Positions 1-15,150 are shown, counted from the stretch's first letter. The stretch is 64,000 nt of DNA from Eleginops maclovinus (GCF_036324505.1 NC_086362.1:7003043-7067042); one strand, 5' to 3'. The notes: generated from the sequence alone by a model not told the origin. Numbers and translations: made by a program.

Positions 1-1905
<1,905 letters not shown>

Positions 1906-1972
1906 CATAATTATCAAGGTTGCTGGTCCTATGAAACTCCAAATGAAGTAGGTGTCCAGGCGCAGCCAGCAA
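1906..1972 (-). CDS. adgrl3: adgrl3 ECL2 and TM5 exon
   Basis: This short 67-nt exon (phase 2 to 0) completes a split Ile codon and reads [20 protein letters not shown], then IM. It holds the conserved Cys-Trp of the second extracellular loop, which pairs with the TM3 cysteine, and most of TM5. The acceptor is CTCCCTCCTATTGCAG and the donor is GTAAGC. The next exon (expected to start LNVIFLGIALYKM) was not found in the remaining 1.9 kb, so the gene runs off the left edge. [13 protein letters not shown] separates ADGRL3 from ADGRL1 and ADGRL2, which carry CWL(R/H)VDNYFIWSF. Confidence 0.96.
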
Positions 1973-2202
1973 CTGCAATAGGAGGGAGAGAAGAGTGAGG
2001 AGGGGGGAGAGAAAGATTTAGGTTATGGCTTTATACTGAGAGGATATACATCAAGAGGAAGTTACTCAGAGGAATAGGCACTTCAGAACACAGACTGCTG
2101 CAAGGGGCTGAAGAATTATGGACATTAGAAGGGATTTAAAGGAAGAGGTTTTCAGTTTCAATTACTTTTCAATTGGCTTTGATCAGAAAACAGGTGGAAG
2201 AA

Positions 2203-3347
2203 TTAAAGAGGCCCTATTGTAAACAATGCGTTTAAACATTCAGAACAGCCTTTAGGTTTTCTGTTTTCTAACATGTTGCTCTGTTTGGACTTCTTTCTCT
2301 CTTTCTTTTTGCTTCAACTCGGTTTCAATTAGTAGGGTTAAGTAGTATATTACCATTACAGATGATAATTTATGCCCGACTCAGTTCTTAATTGAATCGT
2401 AGCAGTATCACTCCAAAGGAATTTGATTGCCCTTGACCCTGACATGTCCACACACAAAGATCCTCACATGGTCATGTTCACTAAATTACTCTGCTGTAAT
2501 TATGTCAAGAATGAAAAACTACGCTCTCCTGACCTTACTATCATATCAAAACAGTGAGAAGAAATACACACAGATGCAACCGGACAGAAGGTGGAAGGGA
2601 TGCTTTGAAATGAAAAAATAAATAAATAAAAAATGTGATTTATGACCTGTGGATGAATTATTAATCTTTTAATCTCCGCTGCTGCAGCAGAAAGACGCCT
2701 CCATTTTTGGACACTGGAAAATTACAGTTCAGACGTGTTGTCTTTCGGGGGGCTTAGGTGCAGGGGGCACTATACAAGAAAACAGTGGTGAATTGTTTTA
2801 CAGAAACATTTTAGGACAGAAAGCTAAGCAAATATGTCCCTTGAAATCTCATTGACAAAAGAACTGTTGCATGATATGATGACTGCTTTTCGGTCCCATT
2901 GTCTCGCATTAAAATACTGCAATACTGTTCTTTTAAAACCTCCACTGCAAAAGGACAAGTTTGCACAGCATTGTCAGTGTGAGCAGAGAGGGTATAATAG
3001 GAGAAGTGACGGGATAGAAGTGACTGTTGCTTTGTTGTTGATATGTCTCTCGTTCTCTGATGTCACTTGATAAGAGGAGGAAACGCAAAAAAACACATAT
3101 AGAAGCATAAAGAAGAGCAAACAAAAGACACACAGAGAATCTGGCAGCTCATCAAAGCGTGTATGCTCCGAGTCGTGGAGAGAAATGACGCTGAAGCTTC
3201 TTATTGTTAGTCTCTTCCTCAGATCAGAGAGATTTAAAGACGTGGTGGGCGGTGGGAGCTGCAGGCTGTTGTTTCTTCCTGCCTGTCACAGTAGAGGAAC
3301 TAAATACTTATATGAACCTGAACATGAGCAGAATAGGGCCCCTTTAA
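2203..3347. mobile_element. TTAA-flanked non-autonomous DNA element (putative)
   Basis: The left end reads TTAAAGAGGCCCTATTGT and the right end, read in reverse, TTTAAAGGGGCCCTATTCT. These are imperfect terminal inverted repeats of about 15 bp that both begin at TTAA. Just inside the right end are segments (CACAGTAGAGG, TGAACCTGAACATGAGCAGAAT) also seen at 36.3 kb. There is no transposase frame. TTAA duplication is typical of piggyBac-type elements, but I cannot confirm the superfamily, and the 1.1-kb length may include another insertion. Confidence 0.5.
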
Positions 3348-3355
3348 ACTATAAT

Positions 3356-3525
3356 CCCAAAAAGGAACAGTTCACCCACTGATCATAAACCACAAGCTTT
3401 CCCTTCTACCTGTAGTGCTTATACATTTCGGTATGATTTGTTCAGTGCCAGCCTTATCTCTACTGCAATACACCCGGATAGCTGGTGTCCTTCACAGAGA
3501 GAAGCCAACTAGTGAAGAAGCCTGT
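3356..3525. repeat. Dispersed fish repeat fragment (AACAGTTCACCC type)
   Basis: It begins AAAGGAACAGTTCACCCA and contains CTACCTGTAGTGCTTATACA. It resembles the element near 63.02 kb, which opens AAAGGGACAGTACACCCA. Short repeats of this type recur widely in fish genomes. Boundaries are approximate. Confidence 0.45.
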
Positions 3526-4252
3526 AAGACAACCGCCCTCGAAAAAGGAAAAAAAACAAAGTGTAGCTTGTTTTGTTTGTAGTAATCAATGCAAAAAATT
3601 AATTGGATTTTGAGAGAAAAATAAAACCTCCTTCCAAAAGATGAAAATGTCATTAATCATCTTGAATTCCTGTGGAAAAGATGAATTATTATAATTACTA
3701 GTGTAGTTTTAAGATACATCTCTAACACAGCTAAAAGATAAGGTTTTACCTGTGTCCTGAATACAAGCTGATGTGAAAATGCAATAAGCAGAACAGGTTT
3801 CAATTAGCTATTTATCAAAACAATATGGGATTTGCAAATGTTTTTTTTAAGAAATAAAATGCATTCAACATGTCTGTCAGGCCTGAAGGGTATAATGTTT
3901 TTGATGAGAGACACTGAACGTAAAGGTAAGTGTTTGTATTTACAATAAGAACCTCGGGAGAACTTTTACTAAAGCCAGCTATTATTGTGGACTACAGTAC
4001 CGTGACTACATTACTGAAACTGGTTTCAAGAGTGTCCAGGTTGTTTGATTTATTACTTTCATTAAACTGAGTAATCCTGGTTCTGCTGACTCGAAAAGAG
4101 CTGCCTTGCTCAAGGGCCAATTGAGAGTAATCACTCTCAAAGAGTAATGTCATGAAGGTCTCCTGAGTTCAGAGTTTCCTCTTTAATGTTGGGTCACTTG
4201 TTGGATATTTCAAATGAGACCACCTATGATAATGCTGCTATAGTCCCTTAAA

Positions 4253-4284
4253 CCCCCCCCCCCCCCCACACACACACACACACA
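4253..4284. repeat. Poly-C followed by (CA)n
   Basis: About 15 C residues run directly into a short CA repeat ending at CATACT. Confidence 0.95.
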
Positions 4285-4439
4285 TACTTATTGCTATTCA
4301 AAACTCGTCCCGCCCTGTCCCTTCCCTCATCCTTCAATGGCAGCGAATAATTGTTCCACCGGTGGCAGGCTTTAATTATTCACATGATGCCAAGGCTCAG
4401 GCGGTGGCAGCTATCACCTCATCCATCACCAGGAACTAC

Positions 4440-4441
<2 letters not shown>

Positions 4442-4500
<59 letters not shown>

Positions 4501-4518
4501 CGTGCGTGCGTGTGTGTG
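4442..4518. repeat. (GT)n microsatellite with GTGC units
   Basis: About 27 GT units followed by GTGC variants. The open frames across it are simple-repeat artefacts. Confidence 0.97.
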
Positions 4519-5351
4519 CCATGTATGATAAACCTCTTGGAAGCAAACTGCTGATGCTGGTCTTCATTATTTCAGATGGCTTTGAGATTTACTCAGAGAA
4601 ATGGAGGGCGATCCTCGCTCTGCTTTATGGAGCACTAAGAGGAGAGGGCGCATGCATCTTCAGTAGGAAATACTAAAAGGAGGCGTGTGTCTCTCTGTTA
4701 ATCTTAATCGTCTCTCCCTCTCTCTTTCCCTCTTCATCTCCCTTCTCAAAGTCATCGTCCCCCCCCTCCCCGTCCTGATGTAATTTGTGCTTCCTAAAAT
4801 GCTGGAGACATTAGCCACAACAGCCATTCATCCAACAATGCTATCTCATGAAGTGAGCATTTCTCACTGTCAGAACCATGTCAATTCAGCAGCTCCATTC
4901 CCCGTTCTGCTTCATTAAGAGTTGATGATAAGCTATAGCTATTGTAGCATCATCTGCAAGATTGTTAGAGACCCCTCGAACAAAATAAACTGTTGTAAGC
5001 AGGCTTTTTGTAGGTGGAGAGACAGACATGTGAGGGTCAGATATGACAGCATTTACTGCACCATAACAATCCCCAGATTTTACGTTATTTTCTAAAACTG
5101 GAAGTATAATTGTGTTTTTACCCTTTACATAAATAGCTTTCTTTGGTATCCATTGCAACTTGACATATTTGACTTTTTGACTGTACTTGTTGCGTATTTT
5201 CTATTTTAACTGTAATTATGTGACAAACGACTCTTGTATGTACTAGTCTAAAGCTGAGCCCAAAAAAGGACATGTGATCTTTCATGTTTGCATGCAGAAA
5301 GGGAAAATATTTCTTCCGCAGCTTTTAGGGCAGATTGTTAAATGTACTCAC

Positions 5352-5572
5352 ATTCGGTCAGTGCCGTAGCTGCGGTAGTCCACTGCAGCAGAAACGGCCA
5401 CAATTAGCGCGGGGACCCCGTAGCCCACCAGGTAGAAGTAGCGCCTGCGTGAGTGCTCGCTCTCAAACACCTCCACCAGCATGATGTAGAGCTGCACGCC
5501 CTCAAGGAACATCCACGTGAATGCCGCCAGGAAAAAGAAGTGCAGCAGGGCGGCGAAGACGGCACAAGCAAT
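5352..5572 (-). CDS. adgrl3: adgrl3 TM3 and TM4 exon
   Basis: This 221-nt exon (phase 0 to 2) begins [20 protein letters not shown], where the Cys is the TM3 cysteine that pairs with ECL2. It continues [20 protein letters not shown], covering the rest of TM3 and the second intracellular loop, then [20 protein letters not shown] (TM4) and [13 protein letters not shown] at the start of ECL2. The acceptor follows CCCTTCCGTCTCAG and the donor is GTGAGT. The last codon is split (AT|T, Ile) with the next exon, where mammals have Val. There is no break. Confidence 0.98.
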
Positions 5573-8416
5573 CTGAGACGGAAGGGAGGTGTGAGTAATT
5601 ACAGTAACCAAAAGTAGTTATTTTCTGGTTTCCTGCAGGATTAAATGCCTTGCTAGAGGGCAGAATATGTGACTATAGTTGAGCAGCATATTCTGACCTC
5701 TGCATGTTTGTGTCTTCTCCACAATTAGCATTGCTAAGCTCTGTTTGGCTGAAGCTGTTGGAAGTGAGCCTGTGGTGACTGGCAGGAGCTGCAGATACTG
5801 AGCCCATGTGTTCCTGTTTGCTGTAGCCGGCATGGTTGAAAGGGAGATATGAAGAAGAGGAGTCCACAGTCCTGCAGCCATTTGGAGCTCAGAGCATTCA
5901 ATACTGCGGCCAAGTGTGCGGGAGCACATCATGTAGTTACACACTCTCTAAGTCTGCATGTGCCCAAACACTTTCTAACAACAATAAGACACACTGCTAC
6001 CATCATGGATTGATCTAATTATCGGCACAGTTGAACATAACTGGGGTGTTTTGTCACTGAAATGGGTTCAATTAAATAACTAAAAGGTTGAGTGGACATT
6101 AATTGCAGTGCAGGAGAGTGATCCTAGAGCCGGGCTGTGAATCAAACCCATAAAAAGGTTATAGAGGGCGAGGTAAAGGGCTGAGCATTTTGTTTAAATT
6201 CAGAGAGAAAGCTTTGAGGTTTATCTTTGATATTGTTAATGTTGTGCCTTTAGAAATGTGTTTGTTATTCTGCTATCATAGTTTAATGTGATCGGGTTAT
6301 TTTTGTAACCATGGTAATATATAAGCAGTGCATAATGGGAGACAGGAAGTAAATTTGCCATGCCGCGATCAGATACAGTTGCGTGAGCACATCCAGTCAT
6401 CAGCTCCTCAGCTAAAGGCTATTCTTTCTCTCTCTTTGCCAAGGCAAAGTCTGTTTAAAGTCTATTAATGCACGTTATAACATTAGGTCGTCAAGTATTT
6501 TGAGTTTGCGAGTATATTCAGACGGCTAAGACGCTAATTGTGTTGCTAGGCTAAGTTAGTGCTAAATTTAGCTTTCTGCTTTACAGTTGCTTGCTGTTTG
6601 GTTGACTTGATCGTATCTCATTGTTCTGTGTTTACAGTTTCACAAGATTCCCAGTAAACTTCATGGAAACAAATCATCTGTGTCCTGGTTTTTTTGGGAG
6701 TGTTTAAGCTGAATGGAAACATATACCATGACAGTTATCATTTGAAAACATTAGGCAAAAAATAACAACACTGCAGTATTTCTTTCTCTGTAAATGTTAT
6801 TAACTTGTTAATGTTATTGCCTTCTATTTTTTATTTAGAATTTTCTTTTTTTAAACTTTTAATCTACAATTATTGTTGCATTTTCTATTTGTTTTATTTT
6901 AGCTTAAGTTTTAATGGTCTCATTTTATGCACCTTGCACGAAAAAAACTACTATTTGAATCTGCTATTGTTTGGTTTTAAATTTAATTATGTTGTTTAAT
7001 TGTTGTTTTTTATGAATTTTACCCCGTAGGGTGTTATTGAGTATGTACTATGAATTATTATTTATAACATTGCGTTCCTGAATGTTTGTATTTATTTATT
7101 CCTGTTTCAACCAGTTTGTTTTACAAAAAAAGTGCAGCATAAATGAAGTCCTCCCTTTCACGGAAAAGAGTATTTTCCCAGCAGTATGTGAATGCACCAT
7201 TGCTCTTCGATGAGCTCTCAATGAGGTGATCATCTTTTTATTGTTTATATTATTTTGTATTATTATTATTATTACAACTAGGAATCATGTATTTCTGGTT
7301 AGCATTAGTTCAGCTAATAGTATGCTTAGGATAACACTATGTTATAAAATAAATTACACATACTTTCATACAATCTTTTACAGTATGTGTTCCCTCTGAG
7401 CAAATATAACTGTGCCTCGTTGGAAGCAGAAATGACACGACAGCAGGAAGCTGTGGGTGGAGCAAAGCCCTCCGCCCTCCAGTACACATGTAATGACATT
7501 TGTCTAGAGTGTGAACACACACACTTGAAGATGACACACAGCTGAAACTCCAGTTATTAAAAGACGGTTTACTGTATTGAAAGGATTAATGCAGATTACT
7601 CTGAAGAGTTTACAAATGTGAGAAGAGCAGCATGAGGAGGTTAGGGAGTGAAAGGATGAATTAATGTCGTTGAGTGTGTGCCTTACACAAGAGAATAACA
7701 TTTGTGTTTTGTGTGCGAGTCATCTCAAGTGAGCGTTTGCTTCTTTGCAGCCAGGGGACCAAGAGGAGTGTTTGTGGAATAAAGTGCATCTATTTCTCTC
7801 CTTTCAGCGTTTCATCTCAGTGCCGAGCAGAATCTGAAAGTTCATGGCCACAGGCTCTCTCTCTGCGGGAGGGACAGCAAAGGTTACACACCCTTTTAAA
7901 ATCAGAGGAGAAGATGGTGGAGGCTTGTCTTTCTCTGGACTATTAATTATCAAAAATGTGTTTATAAAATGTTGTCTTTATTTGTTTAGACACTTTCATT
8001 GCACTCCTTACTGACCAGATGTTGAAAATCTGGCAACCTGATTTATATAAAGAAGTTAAACTCATATTGGCCTTATATTTCAAGTGTTTTTTATTTAATG
8101 TCAGTATGTTGTTGTCATATTTACATATGTTCGATTACCTTATGATACTGATTTCAATCCAACACTTAATCTTTAAAATTAACTCTGCGTAACCCTCTTT
8201 GTTTTCTTGGCAGGAGTACGATAACAACTTGATTGAACTCTAATGTTTGTATATAAAATATTTTAATAGCTGGATCCAGCAGCTAGATACCTTAGCCCAG
8301 CTTAGCATAAAGAGTGTAAAAGCAATGATTTAGAAATGTACCACTTTTACAGTACCTTGTGCAGGAGGCTTATTGCAGCGGTGCTAAATAAACACACTCC
8401 ATAGACGGTATCTTAC
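5573..8416 (-). other. adgrl3: Intron between TM1-TM2 and TM3-TM4 exons
   Basis: A 2844-bp intron, strongly AT-rich around 6.7-7.3 kb. Part of 8260-8330 (GCTTAGCATAAAGAGTG) resembles a short motif common in fish intergenic repeats. No coding segment or RNA gene was recognised. Confidence 0.8.
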
Positions 8417-8626
8417 CGGCTGGTCCCCTCGGTTGATGCCCACCAGGAACAGAGACTCTGCGATAAACAGGCTGATACACAGGTTCTTGTGGATGGTGTT
8501 ACGGTCGCTCTGCAGACCGCGGAAGAAGCAGAAGGTGAAGAGGCTGATGAGCAGGCAGACCAGAGACAGGAGTATGCCCACCCAGGTGATCACGTCCAGG
8601 AGCATGTCATGGACTGGGTCTGTGTT
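8417..8626 (-). CDS. adgrl3: adgrl3 TM1, ICL1 and TM2 exon
   Basis: This 210-nt exon (70 codons, phase 0) starts [17 protein letters not shown], the link from the tethered agonist into TM1, and continues through TM1 ([15 protein letters not shown]), the conserved first intracellular loop [16 protein letters not shown], and TM2 ([16 protein letters not shown]). It ends in the first extracellular loop as NRGDQP. The acceptor is CTCCTCTTGCAG and the donor is GTAAGA. The loop has Arg-Gly-Asp where I recall NRTDQP in mammalian ADGRL3, so a possible glycosylation sequon is replaced by an RGD tripeptide. The match to the family is otherwise close. Confidence 0.97.
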
Positions 8627-9660
8627 CTGCAAGAGGAGGGCATAAAGAAAGAGGTCAACTTGCTTCAATGTCCAGCAAAAAGTTTTTTTCAAATACATTG
8701 GACACAGACCCAAATATTGGTTTGACTGCATCGAAAAGATAACGCTGATAAAGACAAGAAATTAAAAATTAAAACAAGACCATACAATTAAATCACCTTC
8801 CAGTCTCAGCGGACCCTCTCTTTCATTTTCAATATTATTTTGTTTATGTGTAGTGTGCATTCAATACCCCGTGCCAGAGTGAGCCACAGGTGGCACACAT
8901 CAATCATGAATTACTCAGCGTGAATCAATCTGAACTGTTTCATCTCGCTGAGGAAACAAGTGGAACAAAGTGAGCGGTCCAGAGGGCGGCAGGTGTCTCC
9001 CACCAACACAACAGAAATACAATCAAAGCACGACATGCTCAATAACTGCCACTGATGCTTTTAGAAATGTTTCTCCTTTCAAAGTGTAATTTGCAACCAC
9101 AGCCAGTTCTGGGCTCTAAAAAGCCTTTTCCTGACCATAAATCTGTGGCTTTACAGGAGAGATAAGGATCAACAGCGATTCCTCCGCGGCCATGAAAGAG
9201 AATTTACATCAGTCCATAAAAGCCAAGTGCACACAGGGATACTTGGACAGAAGAGGGCAAAGGCAACTTGCCCAAAAACAGCGAGATCTGCAGAATAACC
9301 GACTTATGTGGCCTTAAACAAAGACTGAGAAATAAACTTCTGCCAAAAACCTGCCAAGGAAAAACTGTTAGCACTGGAGCTTGGTTAGAAATGTGTAAAC
9401 ATCGGCTAGAGCATTTCTGCTTTTACTCTGAAACTCTAAAAGCTAGCTTAAAGTAATGCATATGTGATTGAAACAGTTAGAAGTTATGGATTAACAAAAT
9501 AAAAAGTTTTAGGGACTGCTAAATCATCTGACAGTTTACTATCATGCTACCAGGGAGGAGTAGAGGCTCCCCAAGGGGAAGGGATGTTTTAAAAAAAAAA
9601 GAAATGGCAGACTGTTATTCCTTTTGGGACTCAGCTACTGTCTGGGGAAAGTCTTAACAT

Positions 9661-9681
9661 GATGTGTGTGTGTGTGTGTGG
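9661..9681. repeat. Short (TG)n run
   Basis: About nine to ten TG units. Confidence 0.9.
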
Positions 9682-10230
9682 ATGCTAAGGGGGATCAGAC
9701 AGGAATTATTTGTTTGAAGGCAGAAGCTTCTCCTTTTAACAGTGTGTGCATCACAGACCAGATAAAACCAGTCTTTAGAGATATTAAAGGTGTGTGTACG
9801 CAGCCTTGGCTTGCTGCAAAAATGCAAGACGCTCAGCTATAGGGAAATATTTGCTTACGGAGAGAAACAACACAGCGAAGGCATGCATATCTCTCAGGCA
9901 AGCTCATTCTTAAAGCCAGTCAGCAGTATTTTCTGGGGGCAGGGAGAGAGAGACCATCAACACCCACGAGTGGTTTGTCTTTCTTCTTCATGCTTCCCCC
10001 CAGTAGAGTTACAGTGACGGAACTAGGGGGATGAAGTATGGCAGAGAGCCTTGTTTAGAGGCAGCATAGAGGGGAACAGATGCTGATCATTAAGGCGCTC
10101 GGCTACAATAACAGCCGCAGCGCTCCTCCAGTCTGGGGAGAGCGCTCTTTTGATTTTCCTGCCTGATGAGCCGTTGTGTATATGTTGGAGGGGCGAGGGT
10201 GGGGGGGTTGCAAGATGTTACATAGAGCAG

Positions 10231-10251
10231 TGTGTGTGTGTGTGTGTGTGA
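10231..10251. repeat. Short (GT)n run
   Basis: About ten GT units. Confidence 0.9.
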
Positions 10252-13200
10252 GACGTACTTTAGAGGGGTGCACACGCAGTGGGTGGCAACAGATGGCTGT
10301 GCCTGCCTGCGCTGTAGGTGCATGTGACACACAGTTCAGCATTATAGAGGTATTGATGCGGTGGGTGGTACTAGCTGCTGCACATTGTGAGGGGACCCTT
10401 AGGTCTCCGGCACAATCCATCACTATTTCTCCTCCCATTGAAGAGGGGGCAGGTCAGAGAAAATGGTCAAGTTCTACACCTGGTGATGGATTTACTGAGG
10501 AACCATGTCTTTGTTCTGGGAGGTGCATGATGGCTGACACGTCGCCAGCCACATTGTCTCTGCTGAAAAGTTTCCTTTCACTGGGGGCTGTGCCCAGGCA
10601 GGATGGCAAATGATGTGATCTGCAGAGCCTCGGCACCTTACCTCACACTGACAAGCCTCAATGATTGGAATCAGTCCAGGAGGCTCTACCGCGGCCGGAC
10701 GTAATTTCCTCTGAAATGTACTTGCTGTCGCCGAGTCACACAGCGGCCATGTTACTTAGTGGAGCGAGGCACATTTGTGCACATTTGATTTGTCTTCCCA
10801 TCTTTTTTTATCTGTTCAGTTTTTCTCCTATTTTTTAAACACATACTTTATCATTCCAGCAGACGGATGCCTGGGCCGATTGGCTTTGCCCCTGATCTGC
10901 TCTCCTTGTAGCACAGAATAAAGTTTCTGGGCTCTCAAGCACTCCGACAAGTAGGAGCAGACGTGGCGACGAGCATTTTGCATCGCGCTGGTCGCACCAT
11001 CTGAACCTCACTTCACATCAGACACACTTAATTACCATAACACTCTGTGATCCGAGCCAAAGCCTCCTGAACCCGTTCTCTGTAGGGTGAAGTGGCGAAG
11101 AGAACAGAGCGTCATCCCCTTCTTCCCAACAGAACCGCTCCCAGCATGGGGCTATGAAGCCAATCCAATTAAAATGCATAAATCTGCCGCTGCATCAAGC
11201 TTTGACTCATGAAATACGGTCAGGCCGTGCTGAGGGCTAGTGGCCTGCTGCAGGGAGTCATGTGACACCTTCACCTAGGGTACGACAGAGGATTTATGAT
11301 CCGGAGTTGCAGAGAGGCCGTATGAATCAGTTGCAGGCGAATTCGTCACATTTAAAAGGGGCTGGGGGAGAGATTCCAGCGTGCATGGCAGGAGTTGACA
11401 TTCAGCACATGCACCTCATGTCACACTATGTTCGGAGCTTCGATAACTATGATATAAGGCCAGAGCAGGTCTTTCAGTTGCTATGGCACTTAATGTGGTC
11501 TCCATCCTCTGAGGCTGTGCCTTAAACAGATTTATTCCCAGCACCATGCGTACAACATGAAACACAGCGCTAACCTTGACCGTCCTCTCTCATCACAGCT
11601 ACCGTCTGATGGTGCCCGGCTGGAGATGTCCCGTGAAGACAGTGATGAATGCTACCCAAATTTCGCCCTCTCCATCATGCAGGGGGATGTGCCATTGATT
11701 TATATTTACTGGTGTGTCGGGGAAAGTGGCACTTACCAGTAGCTCAATGCCTCCCAGGGGCATATCTGAGCACACACATCTACTGCGTGAATAACGGCCT
11801 ATAGGTGGAAGCACTGCAGCTCCACACGTCTTCAGCTGGGGCTTGAGCTTTAATTCAAAGGTGTGTTCTCATCTCAATGCACAACTTGGGGACCTTAATT
11901 CAAAGACTGAGCCTCCGATGCTTCAATGCCTATAAAGGGAATCTGGAAGATGTTTGAAGAAGACCCTGTTGACATGATGGCCCTCCGTGATTTTTCTTTA
12001 GTGGATCTTTGGTTTCTACAGCTTGTAAAAAGCATCATGATTTGTTTAGTGTTTCCTTTAGTTGGTGGTGCCACTTCTGGACTATCTTTCTGGATGTATT
12101 ATTTATACATGAGACAATAATATAAATCAAACTTAACACGAATCTACCGGATAGAGACCAAAATACATTTTCTTCAAACACAGCAAGAGGGTTCAAAATC
12201 AGGACATCTTGAGGTTACAATCATCAGTGCTCTCAGCAAAGTCACATTTAAATAAGTTGCTGCAAAAAACTCAGTTTGCAATTATAATTTAAAGATACCA
12301 AAGAGACGTATAATCTCTCACACACAGCTGCCGTCTGGAAGAAGAGTTTTCCTGTGGTTATGCGGCCGCTGGCGCCCTTCGCTTCGGGTATCCGGATCAG
12401 TGGAAGGCATCAGAAAGCGCTTTAAAATTAGCAAACAAGAAGCTCGAGTGGAGACGCATCGGCGGTGGTGGCATCTCTCGATGCCCTTGTGATTGTCTGA
12501 GTGGCATTACCTGATCGCTGCTTCTGACAGATATCGTTTGAGTGACTGAAGTGTTCGGTTCAGATATTGGACTTTAATGAGTTCTCAAGGAAGATCTCAC
12601 ATGAGGTAATCCCATTAAGGGCACTGCATTAGAAAACCTCGAGGCTCTAAAGATCTTTGAGATGTGATTTAGAAATTATTCTGAGGAACAAGTTGACAAC
12701 TGAATTAATCCTGATGCGACACTGTGAGGGGAGTCTAATCTCACGAACAGTTTCTACCTTTGCCCATAGTGCATTTGTGCACATGTATTATGACAACATT
12801 TAGGTCTCAAAAGAGTCAGAAAGAACTGGGACATGTTAGAGTTTATGGTACAGACTGAGTAACAATAATATAATGGATAAATAATAATTGTAATTTTCAG
12901 GTGAAAATCTACCATGTCTACTTATCAACTTTCTCTGACAGATTGGAGTATCTCTCTACTAGATGTGAGCTGAAAATGCACATTACATCCGCTTCCTAAA
13001 TCAGCACCAAGGGCAAAAGGAGAGCGGTCATAAAGTCTCATGCACATTATGTGGCATTTTGCATGCAATAACTTGGTGCTGAAAATAAAACACTCCAAGA
13101 TAAAGATCCCTGAGTATCACTATGCGTAGTGTGCCCAGCATCCATGAGCTAAACAACAACAAGATGAAAGATGATGGCGGCGCTGCGGCAAGGAGCGTCT

Positions 13201-14973
13201 GTCCTCTGAAGGAAAATTGTAATTACAGCTTCGCCCATCTTCTCTTCGATGCCACTAAAGAAATAAACAAGGTTAGAATATAATCTGCTGCTCGGAGGGT
13301 AATGAGTAATAACAATGCAGGGATCAGCATTGGTATGCCCTGTTTCCATGGATACAAAAACACTGAATGTCTTGCATTTATGAAATTTCTTTCTCTGCCT
13401 CTCACATACACACTCCTTTCACCGGTGTTCTCAGACACAACACTGTGACAGTTTGGCAAATAAAAAGCCTCCGTATCTGCCATTCAGCGGCACCTTCGAA
13501 CAAGCGGCCTTTTATAACAGCAGAGTGGAGAAAAGATAAAGAGTAAGGCAGGGGGGGAAAGCGCTATCACTCAGAACTGGGGTGTAACAACTGTCCACTT
13601 TCCTCCGGTGAATGCAGTGCCACAAGCAAGGCAGGCTTTCCAAACCGCTAAAGGATTGGGCTGACTGAAAGCGCCCCTTTTACGGCTTCCTTTCCCCCTG
13701 CTTTGCTTTCACTGCGTGAAAGATCCCATTCTTCTCGCCTCCCTCTCTATTCCAGCCTGGCCTTCAGCCTGCAGAGAGCTTAGTGGCAGCAAAGTCACGC
13801 TGCTGAGTGACAAACAGTTGCTCCCTCTGGAAGAAACCCCATCACCCAGCCCTCCCTGGAGCCATGTGTGCAGGAGGAAGATGAATTTCAGATTGTGTGC
13901 ATGTATGTTTTTTGAGAGGTGAAGGCAGGTCGAGTGGTTTCATGGACAACAGCCAACTGGGACGGAGATTGAGAAGAGAGTCTCTCAGAGACAGATGCCA
14001 CAGCAGCGCCCAGACTCTCCCTGTCAGCTGAAAGTCTTCAAACTTCCTGTGACAGGAATTATTAATCCATCTGCCAGCATCAGAGAACTTCATCTCTAAC
14101 ATTCTCTCTACCTACCGAGCTTTCTAAAGTGCTGCCCACAATAAAAACAACACATACATCTCCCAGCCAAATTACACTTTCTTTACTGGAACAGGCCTTA
14201 TTTTTTTTTACAACTTCCATTAGCACCTCCCAATGAATTGCTCTCCGGCACTCACACTAACTGCGCTCATTCCACTTAGCTTCTGCATCTACCCTGAAGG
14301 CAGAAAAAAACAAATGGTGCATTGATAAAATCCTGCAATATGAGGATACTATGTTAATGTTCCCCCTTTTCTCTCTATTCTGCCTTTATGGGTAAATAAA
14401 ATACCACTTTCATGCATAAAATAAAATAAGCAAATACAAGGATTTGACTCTACTGCTATGAAAAGAGGCAAAAGAGACACAAAAACAGTCCAAACATATA
14501 TAAAGCCTGAAGACAAGTGTTACATAAAGGTTAAAAAGTCAACAATAACATGTAAAGATGTACTTGAAACAGGCATTGTTTGCTGCAGCTCATCATACAT
14601 TTGGGCTGTTACACTGGAGTTTTCAGACAGCTGCAATCGATACACACTTTACAGAAACGGGGCCATTGTTTAAAACTATATGAAGAGTGTGTGTGTGTTT
14701 ATTGGCACTTTAAATGTTAGTCTACAAAGTGTTGTGAAGGTCAGCAAACACTTCTCAATCTATTACAACCCCGTGAACTTAAAATGTAAGGCAAATATAA
14801 AACACATATTGACAAACAGAAACTGCTGAAGCTCACTCTCCTTGTAAGCGGCTGTGTAAAGCGTTACTGACGGATCAATGCCTTTTCATTCCTCTCAGAT
14901 ACTTTTGGTAAATTGCACTTTTTGATGATAAATAGGTCAGTTGAGAAGCAGGAGGAGGGTAGAGTTTGCCTAC

Positions 14974-15150
14974 CTTGACGTCCACGTGGGCCATGAGCAC
15001 GGCAAAGTTGGTGAGGTGTGTGCAGGAGCAGGTGGTGTGTGTGCGGTTGGTGCCGAGCAGACGGCAGTCCTGCGTGGACCAGAAACCGGTCATAGTCCTC
15101 TTGGAGTAACTCCAGAATGAACAGTTGGGGTTGAAGTTCTCCTCAGACTG
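14974..15150 (-). CDS. adgrl3: adgrl3 GPS autoproteolysis exon
   Basis: This 177-nt exon (59 codons, phase 0) carries the end of GAIN subdomain B and the GPS. It reads [20 protein letters not shown], then [32 protein letters not shown] and AHVDVK. The four GPS cysteines (NCSFW, QDC, CSC) and the cleavage site HL|T are all present, so self-cutting between Leu and Thr is expected. The new N terminus TNFAVLM is the tethered agonist. NCS and NRT are sequons. The donor is GTAGGC. The acceptor is a tandem NAGNAG (AACAG|CAG), so the first Gln may be included (start 15150) or dropped (start 15147). I used the longer form because other latrophilins often show this Gln. Confidence 0.97.

Larger units (their letters stand above)
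1973..5351 (-). other. adgrl3: Intron between TM3-TM4 and TM5 exons
   Basis: A 3379-bp intron. It contains a TTAA-flanked repeat element (2203-3347), a second dispersed repeat directly after it (about 3356-3525), a poly-C/CA tract and a (TG)n microsatellite. The rest shows nothing I can name. Confidence 0.85.
8627..14973 (-). other. adgrl3: Intron between GPS and TM1 exons
   Basis: A 6347-bp intron separating the GPS cleavage exon from TM1. It has short TG runs at 9661-9681 and 10231-10251. Scattered short open frames on both strands lack any recognisable domain. No clear transposon was seen. Confidence 0.8.

Noticed and set aside
6240..6720. Possible LTR fragment around 6.3-6.7 kb
   Set aside because: It has a repeat-like feel (GCATAATGGGAGACAGGAAG), but I found no terminal duplication, primer site or coding part to support it.
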